Made by a program: the position numbers and the translations under genes
DNA from: Aphodovivens avicola
GTDB lineage: Bacteria > Actinomycetota > Coriobacteriia > Coriobacteriales > Eggerthellaceae
Length of the DNA stretch: 64,000 bases
Reading direction: 5' to 3'
NCBI GenBank assembly: GCA_018712515.1
Contig: DVGW01000022.1
Location: 90,839 to 154,838 of the forward strand
Notes under the pieces: generated by a model
The model's database searches: none
What the model saw: the letters and a program-made list of their open reading frames with translations, nothing else
Told to the model about the DNA's origin: nothing
Shown: positions 18,060-25,730 of the stretch, one piece after another
Layout: each line of letters opens with the position of its first letter
Numbering within the stretch: position 1 is the stretch's first letter

Positions 18060-19133
18060 CTACCAGTCAACCGACTCAACGGCGGCGCGCTTGTCGTCGA
18101 TATTGGCGTGGGCGTAGATATCGAGTGTGGTGGAGATGTTGGCGTGCCCGGCGAGCGCCTGCAGCGCTTTGGGCGGCACCCCGCGTCGCGCGAGCTCGGA
18201 CAGGTAGCTGTGGCGCAGCCCGTGCAGCGTCACGTCGGGGAACCCCAGGCGCGCCCGGTTGCGGTCCCACCAGCGCGTGACGGCGTGCGGGTCGATCCAC
18301 GAGCCGTTCTGAGCCGGTATCACGGGCGAGGCGGAGCATGGATGCTCGCCGCGCGCTATTGCAGCCTCCAACGCCGCGAGAACGGTTCGCGCAGCGCCGT
18401 CCGTGAGGGGTATCGTGCGGACGCTCGCCTCCGTCTTCGGCTCCTTGCGTTTGCCGTAGCGGTCGATCGACGCGCGGACGCTGATGGTCATCGCGTCGAA
18501 ATCCACGTCCGCATAGGACAGCGCGCAGACCTCTCCGCGCCGCATGCCGGTCTGCGCGCAGAGCGCGACCGCGAAGGAGCACGGGGAGGACGGGTCGCAA
18601 ACCGACGATACGACGCGCAGGCCCGACGCGCCCACGGTCTTCTTCTCGCGTCTCGTCTTCTTCGGCAGTTCCGCTCCTTCGCAGGGGTTCGGCGAGATGC
18701 GGCAGTCGCGGAAGAGCGTCCGCAGCGTCGCGTTCACGTTGTGCACGGTCTCGGGAGCGGCGTCCATCGACATGTACGCGGCGGACAGCATGGCGGTGGA
18801 GATCGCCGACACGTCGGTATCGCCTATCTCGCGGACGATGCGCCGGATGTGCCGCAGGTTCTTCGCACCGGTCACGTCGGTCACCTTGCCCAACGAGACG
18901 CGTCGCTCCACCCAGGCAGCGCCGACCTCGGACAGCCTGCCGTCGACGCGTTCCACGGGATCGCCAGGGCGCTGGGACTTCAGCCGCGCCTCCTCGTCCT
19001 TCGCCTCGCGCATCGTGCCGTGAAACGACTTCGACCGGTTGCGGTAGCCGCCGCCGGGCCTTTTCTCGCGCCATCGTATCTTCCATAGGCGGCAGCGCTT
19101 GTCGGAACATCCCTGCATGTTGTGAACGGACAT
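18060..19133 (-). CDS. Tyrosine recombinase (phage integrase)
   Basis: A 357-residue integrase. The N-terminus is an arm-binding region. Residues about 65-150 form the SAM-like core-binding domain. The catalytic domain has Arg198 (TGMRRGE), a Lys in the beta hairpin near 233, His304 and Arg307 (LHGLRH), His330 (GHANISTT) and Tyr340 (DIYAH), a full active site. It inserts and excises the prophage at tRNA-Val and lies directly inside attL, as expected. AAGGTGA upstream supports the start. Confidence 0.95.
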   Translation of the reverse strand: MSVHNMQGCSDKRCRLWKIRWREKRPGGGYRNRSKSFHGTMREAKDEEARLKSQRPGDPVERVDGRLSEVGAAWVERRVSLGKVTDVTGAKNLRHIRRIVREIGDTDVSAISTAMLSAAYMSMDAAPETVHNVNATLRTLFRDCRISPNPCEGAELPKKTRREKKTVGASGLRVVSSVCDPSSPCSFAVALCAQTGMRRGEVCALSYADVDFDAMTISVRASIDRYGKRKEPKTEASVRTIPLTDGAARTVLAALEAAIARGEHPCSASPVIPAQNGSWIDPHAVTRWWDRNRARLGFPDVTLHGLRHSYLSELARRGVPPKALQALAGHANISTTLDIYAHANIDDKRAAVESVDW

Positions 19134-19177
19134 GGCGTATAATCACCTTGCCTTCCGTTTATTCGGTTGGTATCGCT

Positions 19178-19217
19178 AGGGGCCGCGCTCCGGTCGCCAA
19201 ACTTCGGCGCGGCCCCT
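19178..19217. other. Strong hairpin between integrase and DUF3006 gene
   Basis: A perfect 11-bp stem (AGGGGCCGCGC with GCGCGGCCCCT, 18-base loop) with no T-tract on either side. It may insulate integrase from the upstream minus-strand pair. Confidence 0.5.
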
Positions 19218-19250
19218 GATTCGACAATTGAAGTGTCTAGGCATGCGGGC

Positions 19251-19469
19251 TTAGTCTTTGAAAAGCCTATTCATCTTTCGGCGTATGCGATCCCTTCTTT
19301 CCCGCTCTTCGTTTTTGTCGATGATCCATGCGCCGTCGGATTCGAGAAGGACCGATCCCTCCGCCGCTTCGGCGGGCAGATCGGAGACGGGGATGTCCGA
19401 CATGGTTCCATCGGACTCCTCGCATACGGCGAACCCGCCTTCCAGCCTGTCGATGGTCACCTTTCTCAT
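19251..19469 (-). CDS. DUF3006 domain protein
   Basis: A 72-residue protein matching the DUF3006 pattern: VTIDRLEGGFAVCE, then DLPAEAAEGSVL and a basic C-terminal tail. Genes of this family are commonly found beside ComEC-like metallo-beta-lactamase proteins, and this one follows such a gene by 9 bases on the same strand. Its role is unknown; it may be a small accessory of the hydrolase. Confidence 0.75.
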   Translation of the reverse strand: MRKVTIDRLEGGFAVCEESDGTMSDIPVSDLPAEAAEGSVLLESDGAWIIDKNEERERRDRIRRKMNRLFKD

Positions 19470-19478
19470 CGTGTCTCC

Positions 19479-20702
19479 TTACTGCGGGGGGTTGCAGACC
19501 TTGCAAGGAGTGTAACCTTGGGCTTGCGCCTCGCTCAAGCTGATCGGGATCTTGCTTTTGCTCAGATATCTGCATCCGCCTGCGTGGTATTTCTCGCCGC
19601 TGTTGGTGATGTATACGGTTACATCGGCAGAGCCGGTGTCCTGAGCGGCCGACGCCGCAGCGGCAGCGGCGGCGGCTTCTGCTTCAGCTTTGGCCTTCGC
19701 TTCGGCTTGGGCTTTCGCCTCCGCTTCGGCTTGAGCCTCGGCGCGCGGTTTCGTCACCCTGGTCTCGAAGGAGAATCCGTCGCCTTCCGAAGTCGCGACG
19801 ATCGTCCCGTCGTTGTCGGTCCTGTACACCTGGGCAGAGGAAAGGGCATCGAGGGCCTCTTGGTGAGGATGCCCGTAGGAATTGCCGGTTCCGCATGATA
19901 TGACGGCGAATTCCGGCGTAGTGTCGGATACGACGCCGGCGTCCGTTCCCGTCTCGCTGCCATGGTGGCTCACCTTGAGCAAATCGACGTTCCCGGGTTC
20001 GGCAGCTGAGATCACGCTGCTGCCTGCGTCGCCGGTGAACAGCGCCGAATCATCGCCGAAGGTCAATCCGAGGATGGCGGACCAGTCGTTGAGATCCTCG
20101 TATGAGGCTTCGGATTCGGGGGAGAGCACGTCGATCTTGCAACCGTTCGCGTCGTATACCGTCTTTCCGGCCTCTGCCGCCGTGATGGACAGGCCCTCGT
20201 CGGCGACGGCGTCGAGGAACTCCTCGTAGGCATCCGTCGTATGCTCAACCTTCGGTGCCCAAACCTCTTCGATGTCGAAGGAGGAGAGCACGGAGGGGAT
20301 GCCTCCGATATGGTCTGAATGGGGATGCGTTGCCACCAGGTAATCGATGCCCGAGTAGCCGAGGGATTTCACGTAGGAGACCACGTTCGCGCCCTCTTCC
20401 GCTTCCCCGGCATCGATGAGCATGGTCTTGCCGTCGGGAAGCTCCAAGAACTCGCTGTCCCCTTGGCCTACGTCTATGAAATGCACCTTCAAGGTGCCTT
20501 CAGGATCTGATGCCTGTACGGCTTGCGGTTCCTCAGAGGCTTGCTGCTCTTGCGTTATCGCCTGGTCCGTCGATGCGTCGGAGCCTTCGTTGGATTCGGA
20601 GCCGCAGCTTCCGATAGCCGACAGCAGGATTAGGGCGGCGATGATGGATACCGCCTTCCCGGCTATGCCGAGGCCTTTCCATTTCGCTATCAATGTACCC
20701 AT
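19479..20702 (-). CDS. Secreted ComEC/Rec2-like metallo-beta-lactamase-fold hydrolase
   Basis: A 407-residue protein. The N-terminal hydrophobic segment ends LLSAIGSCGS, a possible lipobox-like cleavage and acylation site. An acidic Glu/Gln/Ser linker follows. The MBL domain has VHFIDVGQGDSEF and the metal motif THPHSDHIGG, then KVSHHGSETG and GHPHQEALDAL, as in the ComEC C-terminal nuclease domain. An Ala/Glu/Lys-rich spacer (about residues 320-355) leads to a C-terminal zinc module (YHAGGCRYLSKS...CKVCNPP) of Ada type. It probably acts outside the cell, perhaps as a DNase or phosphodiesterase. It looks like lysogenic-conversion cargo. Confidence 0.8.
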   Translation of the reverse strand: MGTLIAKWKGLGIAGKAVSIIAALILLSAIGSCGSESNEGSDASTDQAITQEQQASEEPQAVQASDPEGTLKVHFIDVGQGDSEFLELPDGKTMLIDAGEAEEGANVVSYVKSLGYSGIDYLVATHPHSDHIGGIPSVLSSFDIEEVWAPKVEHTTDAYEEFLDAVADEGLSITAAEAGKTVYDANGCKIDVLSPESEASYEDLNDWSAILGLTFGDDSALFTGDAGSSVISAAEPGNVDLLKVSHHGSETGTDAGVVSDTTPEFAVISCGTGNSYGHPHQEALDALSSAQVYRTDNDGTIVATSEGDGFSFETRVTKPRAEAQAEAEAKAQAEAKAKAEAEAAAAAAAASAAQDTGSADVTVYITNSGEKYHAGGCRYLSKSKIPISLSEAQAQGYTPCKVCNPPQ

Positions 20703-20798
20703 TTTCTTCTCCTTTCTAAAACGAAGATAAAAAGTTGATGATTAGGCAATCAAAATCGATTCTTTTGAAGCGATTTATTGAGTGCCTTGCAAGCTTAG

Positions 20799-21218
20799 TC
20801 ATGACGATCCAAGCATGTAGCCGACAACAGTTCCTATTACCGTGCCGACGATAGGGGCAATTGATTTAATTGCTGATGGAACGATGGCTATCGCCCAATC
20901 ATGGTGTCTACTCTGTTTTAACTCGCGTATTCTCTGCGCTTCGTTTTTGATTTCAGTGTCCTTGTTCGACATGTACTCGTATCCATGCATGAGTACTTCA
21001 GCAACAATTATGTCTAGTTGCCTATAAAGCACCGAAATCATTCCAGCTTGATCGAGATGTCTTATTAGCGTTCCTTCAGGATCGTTTCTACTTGCTTTGA
21101 AAATATAACCAGATCCATGTTGTTTTCTGCTTCGGTCAAGTTGAACAAGCTTGCGGAGCATTCTCTCTTCGTCATCTGGGAGAGAGGAGGTTCGCGTTTT
21201 GTCATAGTCTACGCCCAT
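20799..21218 (-). CDS. Phage protein with C-terminal membrane segment
   Basis: A 139-residue protein: a charged cytoplasmic region (VDYDKTRTSSLPDDEERMLRKL), a helical middle, and a hydrophobic C-terminus (IAPIVGTVIGTVVGYMLGSS). The ATG at 21218 overlaps the repressor stop codon (TGATG) and has GGAG upstream, so it is translated with the repressor and expressed in the lysogen. That position suits a superinfection-exclusion protein, but no family is recognised. Its sequence is more AT-rich than its neighbours. Confidence 0.6.
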   Translation of the reverse strand: MGVDYDKTRTSSLPDDEERMLRKLVQLDRSRKQHGSGYIFKASRNDPEGTLIRHLDQAGMISVLYRQLDIIVAEVLMHGYEYMSNKDTEIKNEAQRIRELKQSRHHDWAIAIVPSAIKSIAPIVGTVIGTVVGYMLGSS

Positions 21219-21868
21219 CAGAAACTCCAATCGAACGGCAGGACGTAGTAGACGACGCGTCCGATGACGGTAACCGTCTCGGTCCCCGGCTCGTTGTAGT
21301 TGAACGTTTGGACCGGGTAGGTCGGATCATTCGAATCGGGCACGAGCTCGAACCCGTTGTTCAGCTTGCGCACGCGCTTGATCGTGGCGTCGTAGCCGTT
21401 GACGCATACGGCGTACGGAGCGCCGTTGTCCTCCACCGTGTCGCATGGATCGACGAGCGCATAGCACCCGTTCGGCAGGATGCGGTTCATGCTCTCGCCT
21501 TCGACTTTGAGCAAAAACGCATCGGGGTGCGCGTCGTGCATCTTCGCCGGAACCGGGAAGGTGTCCTCTACTTCCATCATCTCGATGGGGGTTCCGGCGG
21601 CGATGGAGCCGTAGAGGGGGACGTCGACGAGATCTTTACCTTTGCTCTTGATTTTCAGCCCTTTGAAATCTGTAAGGGTGGCTGTATCCCAGTCGATATT
21701 CAGCTGCCTGTAGATCTTGTCGGTAAGCTCCGTCCTTGTGTTCGCCATGCCGCGATTCAGCGCGTTGTATATGGATGTCGGCGGAACGTCTATGACCTCT
21801 GCGAAATGGGGAACGCCCCCGTACTGTTCTTTGATCAGCCTTCTGATGGCATCTTCCAAAGTTTCCAT
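21218..21868 (-). CDS. CI/LexA-like repressor with S24 peptidase domain
   Basis: A 216-residue repressor. The N-terminal DNA-binding domain (about residues 1-60) is followed by a LexA-type autoprotease domain: Ala91-Gly92 cleavage site (SIAAGTP), catalytic Ser126 (GESMN) and Lys164 (ATIKRVRK). This predicts SOS-triggered self-cleavage and prophage induction. The start at 21868 follows AGGAG by 6 bases. It should bind the palindromes in 21908-21989 and repress both its own promoter and the Cro-like gene. Confidence 0.9.
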   Translation of the reverse strand: METLEDAIRRLIKEQYGGVPHFAEVIDVPPTSIYNALNRGMANTRTELTDKIYRQLNIDWDTATLTDFKGLKIKSKGKDLVDVPLYGSIAAGTPIEMMEVEDTFPVPAKMHDAHPDAFLLKVEGESMNRILPNGCYALVDPCDTVEDNGAPYAVCVNGYDATIKRVRKLNNGFELVPDSNDPTYPVQTFNYNEPGTETVTVIGRVVYYVLPFDWSF

Positions 21869-21902
21869 GATCGCTCCTAGAAATGGTGAAGCCGATAAAG
21901 TC

Positions 21903-21944
21903 ATATTACCGAAATTGGAGAAACTAACCAATACGCTATTGATA
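21903..21944 (-). promoter_or_regulatory. Promoter of the repressor gene
   Basis: On the minus strand, -35 TTGGTT (complement of 21926-21931) and -10 TAATAT (complement of 21903-21908) are separated by 17 bases. The leftmost operator (ACCGAAATTGGA, 21908-21919) overlaps the -10 and spacer, which suggests autorepression. Confidence 0.7.
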
Positions 21945-21989
21945 GATTACTAAATCTGGTATATAGTTTCAGACATCACCAAATTTGGT
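21908..21989. promoter_or_regulatory. Three operator palindromes of the lysogeny switch
   Basis: ACCGAAATTGGA (21908-21919), ACTAAATCTGGT (21949-21960) and the perfect palindrome ACCAAATTTGGT (21978-21989) share the pattern ACYRAATYTGGW. Centres are 41 and 29 bases apart. They lie exactly in the divergent repressor/Cro-like promoter region. Confidence 0.8.
21939..21967 (+). promoter_or_regulatory. Promoter of the Cro-like early gene
   Basis: TTGATA (21939-21944), a 17-base spacer and TATAGT (21962-21967), close to the sigma-70 consensus. The middle operator lies inside the spacer and the right operator is just downstream, so repressor binding would block it. Confidence 0.8.
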
Positions 21990-22004
21990 AATTAGGAGGT
22001 GAGC

Positions 22005-22235
22005 ATGTCGTACCAAAATCTGAAAGCCGAAATGAAACGGATCGGTGTCACCCAGGGGGATATCGCCGAATTCCTTTCGATGAGCACTAACAACGTCTCT
22101 CTGAAGATCAACGGGAAAGTTCCGTTCACGGTCGATGAGGCCTGGAAAATTCGCGAACGGTTTTTTCCGGATGCCACGCTCGACTATCTCATGGGTCAGA
22201 CGTCCGACCGCGACGGCGAGGCGGTGGCGAAGTGA
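22005..22235 (+). CDS. Cro-like helix-turn-helix protein
   Basis: A 76-residue HTH protein. VTQGDIAEFLSMSTNNVSLKINGK is the helix-turn-helix, and RFFPDATLDYLMGQT a typical XRE C-terminus. An excellent ribosome site AGGAGG is 5 bases from the ATG. It is the first plus-strand gene opposite the repressor, the classic Cro position. It probably competes for the same operators to favour lytic growth. Confidence 0.85.
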   Translation: MSYQNLKAEMKRIGVTQGDIAEFLSMSTNNVSLKINGKVPFTVDEAWKIRERFFPDATLDYLMGQTSDRDGEAVAK

Positions 22236-22318
22236 CCGGCAGGACGCTTCTGCTCTGCTTCCTCTGCGGCGCGGCGGGGGCTGCGGCGTACCTGGTTGTC
22301 TCTGCGCTACTGGCCTAG
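22232..22318 (+). CDS. Very small membrane protein
   Basis: A GTG start overlaps the Cro-like stop (GTGA), so translation could be coupled. It encodes 28 residues, nearly all one hydrophobic helix (TLLLCFLCGAAGAAAYLVVS). No homologue is recognised. Its reality rests on the start-stop overlap and the clear transmembrane character. Confidence 0.4.
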   Translation: MTGRTLLLCFLCGAAGAAAYLVVSALLA

Positions 22319-22654
22319 AAGCTTGCCGAGAAGGAGCACGGCCAAGCCGCCGGAAGCGCCGACCAAGAGCTGGAAGGCGTGCCTGCCGACAGCCTTGGCG
22401 ACTTCCAAGACTCGGTTCCTGCGGTAGTCGCGACCGGCTGACGTGAGGTCGAAGCAGCTGGGAACCTTGCGGTACACGAACACCTTCAACATGCCGCGCT
22501 GCTCAAGCTCGGCGATGTCGTGCAGAAGCCGGTTGGGCGTGTATCCGGGGAGCGGAGAACGTTGCCCCACCAGCTCCTTCATGAACGCCTCGTCTCCGTC
22601 GAACGGCTTTATGGCGTCAAGGGTTTCGGCAAGGGATTTTGTCAGCTTCTCCAT
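22307..22654 (-). CDS. Winged-helix-like phage protein with C-terminal membrane helix
   Basis: A 115-residue protein encoded against the direction of the early genes. Residues about 35-75 (YTPNRLLHDIAELEQRGMLKVFVYR) look like a winged-helix recognition helix and wing. The C-terminus (FQLLVGASGGLAVLLLGKLL) is a membrane helix. A perfect AGGAGG precedes the start. A membrane-tethered regulator is one reading; the function is unknown. Confidence 0.55.
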   Translation of the reverse strand: MEKLTKSLAETLDAIKPFDGDEAFMKELVGQRSPLPGYTPNRLLHDIAELEQRGMLKVFVYRKVPSCFDLTSAGRDYRRNRVLEVAKAVGRHAFQLLVGASGGLAVLLLGKLLGQ

Positions 22655-22706
22655 TCGGCCTCCTATCGGTCGAGCAGAGCATACCTCATCGAGAAAGGAA
22701 AGCGAA

Positions 22707-22790
22707 ATGGCTCAGTTGTTCGGTTGCTCTGTCGATTACTTGTTCGCTCTAACTGAGGAAAGGGTTGGTCAATGTGAGCAAGCGGGCTAA
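22707..22790 (+). pseudogene. Remnant of an XRE-type HTH regulator
   Basis: The frame reads SEMAQLFGCSVDYLFALTEERV, the C-terminal third of a typical phage HTH repressor; the helix-turn-helix itself is gone. AAAGGAAAG precedes the internal ATG, so a 27-residue peptide could be made. It overlaps the following gene's start. Confidence 0.45.
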
Positions 22791-22980
22791 ACGCATCGCC
22801 AAGTCGCTCGAAACCGCCATCGAAAGGGCGTGTAGGTCGTACGGCAGCGGAATCGTCCTTCGCACCGACGGGTTCGAGAAGGAGGTCGGCAGGGTCGACG
22901 CCGCCGAGTTGCGCGCCCTGATGGACCTCTGGATGAAGGTCGTGTCTATCGAACGCGATGGCGAGGCGGTGACGAAGTGA
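22774..22980 (+). CDS. Small phage protein of unknown function
   Basis: A 68-residue basic helical protein (SKRAKRIAKSLETAIERACR at the N-terminus). The GTG start follows GAGGAAAGGG. Its stop overlaps the next ATG (TGATG). The ending ERDGEAVTK resembles the Cro-like protein's ending DRDGEAVAK, hinting at local duplication of gene ends. Confidence 0.5.
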   Translation: MSKRAKRIAKSLETAIERACRSYGSGIVLRTDGFEKEVGRVDAAELRALMDLWMKVVSIERDGEAVTK

Positions 22981-23195
22981 TGTGCATCGACCTCGACCGC
23001 ATGGCGCGGCGCGTGAAGTCGCTGCGCTACGACAAGGGCTGGACGCAGGCCGATCTGGCCCGGGAGTCGGGTGTGGGGCTTTCGACGATCGCATGCGTCG
23101 AGCAGGGGAGGAACTGCCCCGGGCTCGACACCGCGAGCGACATCGCAGACGCGCTGGGATGCACGCTCGACGTGCTGGCGTGCAGGGGCGCCTAG
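22980..23195 (+). CDS. XRE-family helix-turn-helix protein
   Basis: A 71-residue protein that is almost only an HTH: MARRVKSLRYDKGWTQADLA then GVGLSTIACVEQGRN and DIADALGCTLDVL. It probably binds DNA as a dimer and tunes early transcription. It is translationally coupled to the preceding gene. Confidence 0.8.
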   Translation: MCIDLDRMARRVKSLRYDKGWTQADLARESGVGLSTIACVEQGRNCPGLDTASDIADALGCTLDVLACRGA

Positions 23196-23414
23196 CTCCA
23201 CCCATCCATCAGGGCCGCGGGAGGGCGGCGGGCGGACTGCCTTCCAACGCGATCCCTCCTATTGCTTGCCGTGAACGACGCCATGCGCCGCGCCGCCTTC
23301 CGGCGGCTCTGATGGGCCTGCAGCTTGACAAACACGCGCGACGACACCCGGTGGAGAGACGGGGCGCGCGTCATGGTTTTGGAAGTTTAGTTATAGCTAA
23401 AGGAAGGAGGCTGT

Positions 23415-23588
23415 ATGCCTGACAAAAAAGAAGCGCGCCGTAGCTTGGCGGCAGGGCGCGCAACGTACCGAGAAAGGTACACGGGAAGTATACCACGCGA
23501 GGACTTCGAGCGGGGATGCGCGGCGCTGGGCGTCATGTTCGCGCTCGCGATGCTCGCGGCGTTCGTATGGGAGGTGATGTGCCGATGA
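23415..23588 (+). CDS. Small membrane protein
   Basis: A 57-residue protein with a basic N-terminus (PDKKEARRSLAAGRATYRER) and a C-terminal hydrophobic helix (ALGVMFALAMLAAFVWEVM). AAGGAGG lies directly upstream and its stop overlaps the next start (ATGA). The 220 bases before it hold no supported gene but include the imperfect palindrome TTTAGTTATAGCTAAA near 23386. Confidence 0.55.
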   Translation: MPDKKEARRSLAAGRATYRERYTGSIPREDFERGCAALGVMFALAMLAAFVWEVMCR

Positions 23589-23833
23589 ACCGGGAAGCGC
23601 TCGACACCGCGATCCGCGCGGCGTTCTATGCGGAGGAGACGTGGAACTTCGCGACGACCGGGAAATCGTACACGCCCGGCCACGTTTTCAAATGGGTCAA
23701 CAAGGACATCATGCAGGCCATCTCCACCGCCACGGGCGCTCAGATCAGGCGCTGCGGAGAGGGGACGACGTCGACGTACGTCCTCGACTACGGAGGCTGC
23801 ATCTTCCAGGCGGCGAGAGGGGAGGCGGACTGA
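23585..23833 (+). CDS. Small phage protein of unknown function
   Basis: An 82-residue soluble protein (AEETWNFATTGKSYTPGHVFKWVNKD). Its start overlaps the previous stop and its own stop overlaps the next start (TGATG), placing it inside a tightly coupled early operon. No domain is recognised. Confidence 0.6.
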   Translation: MNREALDTAIRAAFYAEETWNFATTGKSYTPGHVFKWVNKDIMQAISTATGAQIRRCGEGTTSTYVLDYGGCIFQAARGEAD

Positions 23834-24468
23834 TGGGCGTGAGCGTTCTGATCCTGGGCTACAGCGGGTCGGGCAAGTCCACCAGCCTGCGCAACTTCGA
23901 GGAGGGCGAGATCGGCATCTTCAACGTGGCGGGCAAGCCGCTGCCGTTCCGCAAGAAGCTGCCCGTCGCCAACCGCGCGGGCTACTCCACCATCATGCAG
24001 GCGCTGCCGCACGGGAAGATGCGCGCGTACGTCATAGATGATGCCAACTACCTCATGGCGTTCCAGAACTTCGCGATGGCGCGGCAGTCCGGCTACGGAA
24101 AGTTCACCGAGATGGCGGTCAACTTCGAGCAGCTTCTCGAGGCGGCGAACGCAACCGACGACGACACTATCGTCTACTTCATGATGCACCCGGACACCGA
24201 CGAGACCGGTCGTCTCAAGCCGAAGAGCATCGGCAAGATGCTCGACAACCAGCTGACCATCGAGGGCATGTTCCCCATCGTGCTGCTCGCAGAGCGCGAC
24301 GAGCAGGGCTTCTGCTTCATCACGCAGAGCGACGGCACGACGCCGGTCAAGGCTCCCATGGGGATGTTCGAGCAGGCGCGAATCGACAACGACCTGAAGG
24401 CCGTTGACTCCGCGATCCGCGATTACTGGGGGCTTGCCTCGCTGACTGGCGGGGGCGGTGACGAATGA
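23833..24468 (+). CDS. RecA-like phage ATPase, possible Sak4-type recombination protein
   Basis: A 211-residue P-loop protein. Walker A GYSGSGKST is at residues 9-17, and a Walker B-like strand reads RAYVIDDANYL. The single-domain size and the neighbours (DUF669/SSB-like protein, ERCC4 nuclease, primase) fit a Sak4-type single-strand annealing ATPase. It probably loads onto phage DNA with the SSB-like partner. Assignment to Sak4 is by context and size only. Confidence 0.7.
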   Translation: MGVSVLILGYSGSGKSTSLRNFEEGEIGIFNVAGKPLPFRKKLPVANRAGYSTIMQALPHGKMRAYVIDDANYLMAFQNFAMARQSGYGKFTEMAVNFEQLLEAANATDDDTIVYFMMHPDTDETGRLKPKSIGKMLDNQLTIEGMFPIVLLAERDEQGFCFITQSDGTTPVKAPMGMFEQARIDNDLKAVDSAIRDYWGLASLTGGGGDE

Positions 24469-24686
24469 GCCTGATATCCCACCGCCGCAGCGCATACGTG
24501 GACGACGACGAGCTTGAGCGCGCCGCCGGGATGTTCGAGATAGAGGCGGAGCAGGCCGACGATCCGCAGCGCGGCTACTACGCGGGCGCGGCCTGCGCGC
24601 TGCGGCTGCTGAACGCGCACGATTTCAGAACCTGCGCCGACCTGATGGTGGCGTTCCGCCGGTCGGCGTTCGACAAGACGAGTTAG
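24465..24686 (+). CDS. Small phage protein in the recombination operon
   Basis: A 73-residue acidic helical protein (DDDELERAAGMFEIEAEQADDPQRG). The start overlaps the ATPase stop (ATGA). No domain is recognised; coupling suggests work with the ATPase and SSB-like protein. Confidence 0.55.
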   Translation: MSLISHRRSAYVDDDELERAAGMFEIEAEQADDPQRGYYAGAACALRLLNAHDFRTCADLMVAFRRSAFDKTS

Positions 24687-24698
24687 AAAGGAAACCGA

Positions 24699-25220
24699 AT
24701 GAAGCTGATCAACTGGGAAGAGGTCGAGGAGAGCAAGCCGTCGACCATGCTGGAGCCGGGCGGCTACGTCTGCCGCATCGTGGCGGTGGAGGACGTTCCG
24801 AGCAAGGAGTACCTGTGGATCGTCTACGACGTGGCCGAGGGGCCGTGCGCGGGGACGTACGCGGGCATAGGGCCCTCCGACGACTGGAAGCACCGCTTCA
24901 CGCGCAGCTACAAGGACACGGCGCGAGGCATGTTCAAGGCGTTCGTGAACCGCGTGGAGGAGTCCAATCCCGGTTTCAAATGGGACGGCAGCGACGAGCG
25001 GCAGTTCGTCGGCAAGCTCGTCGGCCTGGTGTTCCAGAAGGAGCAGTACACCAACGACAAGGGCGACGACAAGGAGCGCACCGTCGTGGTCGGAGTGGAG
25101 AGCGCCGACGACATCCGAAAGGACGACTACTACATGCCTGAGCCGAAGGATCGCCGCACGAAGGTCGCGGCTGCTCCGGCGTCGCAGTCCGGTCCTTACG
25201 ACGACATCCCGTTCCTGTAA
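24699..25220 (+). CDS. DUF669/SSB-like single-strand DNA-binding protein
   Basis: A 173-residue protein. The core (YVCRIVAVEDVPSKEYLWIVYDVAEG...DTARGMFKAFVNRVEESN) matches the DUF669 pattern of phage SSB-like proteins. The C-terminus ends YDDIPFL after a Pro/Ala/Ser linker. This acidic DDIPF tip is the partner-binding tail of bacterial SSB and strongly supports the role. AGAAAGGAAA precedes the start. Confidence 0.8.
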   Translation: MKLINWEEVEESKPSTMLEPGGYVCRIVAVEDVPSKEYLWIVYDVAEGPCAGTYAGIGPSDDWKHRFTRSYKDTARGMFKAFVNRVEESNPGFKWDGSDERQFVGKLVGLVFQKEQYTNDKGDDKERTVVVGVESADDIRKDDYYMPEPKDRRTKVAAAPASQSGPYDDIPFL

Positions 25221-25232
25221 TCGAGGCCTGCC

Positions 25233-25730
25233 ATGGGGTTGGTCATAGTGGAAGACACGAGGCAGCAGCTCCACGGCGGTGACAAGCACTCCACCAAGCA
25301 CGGGCACTGGGCGGCGGAGGGCGTTGCGCTGATACGCAGCAAGCTGGCGTTCGGCGACTACGCGCTGCCGCCCGTCGTGTCCGTGGACACCAAGGCCAGC
25401 ATCCAGGAGCTGGCCTCCAACGTGTTCAACGAGCACGAGCGGTTCCGCCGGGAGCTGGTCGCCGCGCGAGACGCCGGATGCCTGCTTGTCGTGCTGACCG
25501 AGAACGTCCACGGCATCGCGTCGCTTGCCGATCTGGCTGCGTGGAGGGAGCCTGCCGCAGAGTTCGCGCGGCGCAGGCACGCGCAGCGGCGCATCGAGGG
25601 GAGCAGGCTCGCGAAGGCGTGCGCGACTATGCAGAAGAAGTACGGAGCACGGTTCGAGTTCTGCGCGCCGGACGAATCGGCGCAGCGAATCGTCGAGATA
25701 CTGATCAACGAGGGGAGGGGGCATGGCTGA
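25233..25730 (+). CDS. ERCC4-type structure-specific nuclease
   Basis: A 165-residue protein. VEDTRQQ, FGDYALP and SVDTKASIQEL supply the acidic and Lys residues of the ERCC4/XPF PD-(D/E)XK core. It probably cuts branched or flap DNA in phage replication and recombination. Its end overlaps the start of the primase-helicase gene by 8 bases. Confidence 0.8.
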   Translation: MGLVIVEDTRQQLHGGDKHSTKHGHWAAEGVALIRSKLAFGDYALPPVVSVDTKASIQELASNVFNEHERFRRELVAARDAGCLLVVLTENVHGIASLADLAAWREPAAEFARRRHAQRRIEGSRLAKACATMQKKYGARFEFCAPDESAQRIVEILINEGRGHG

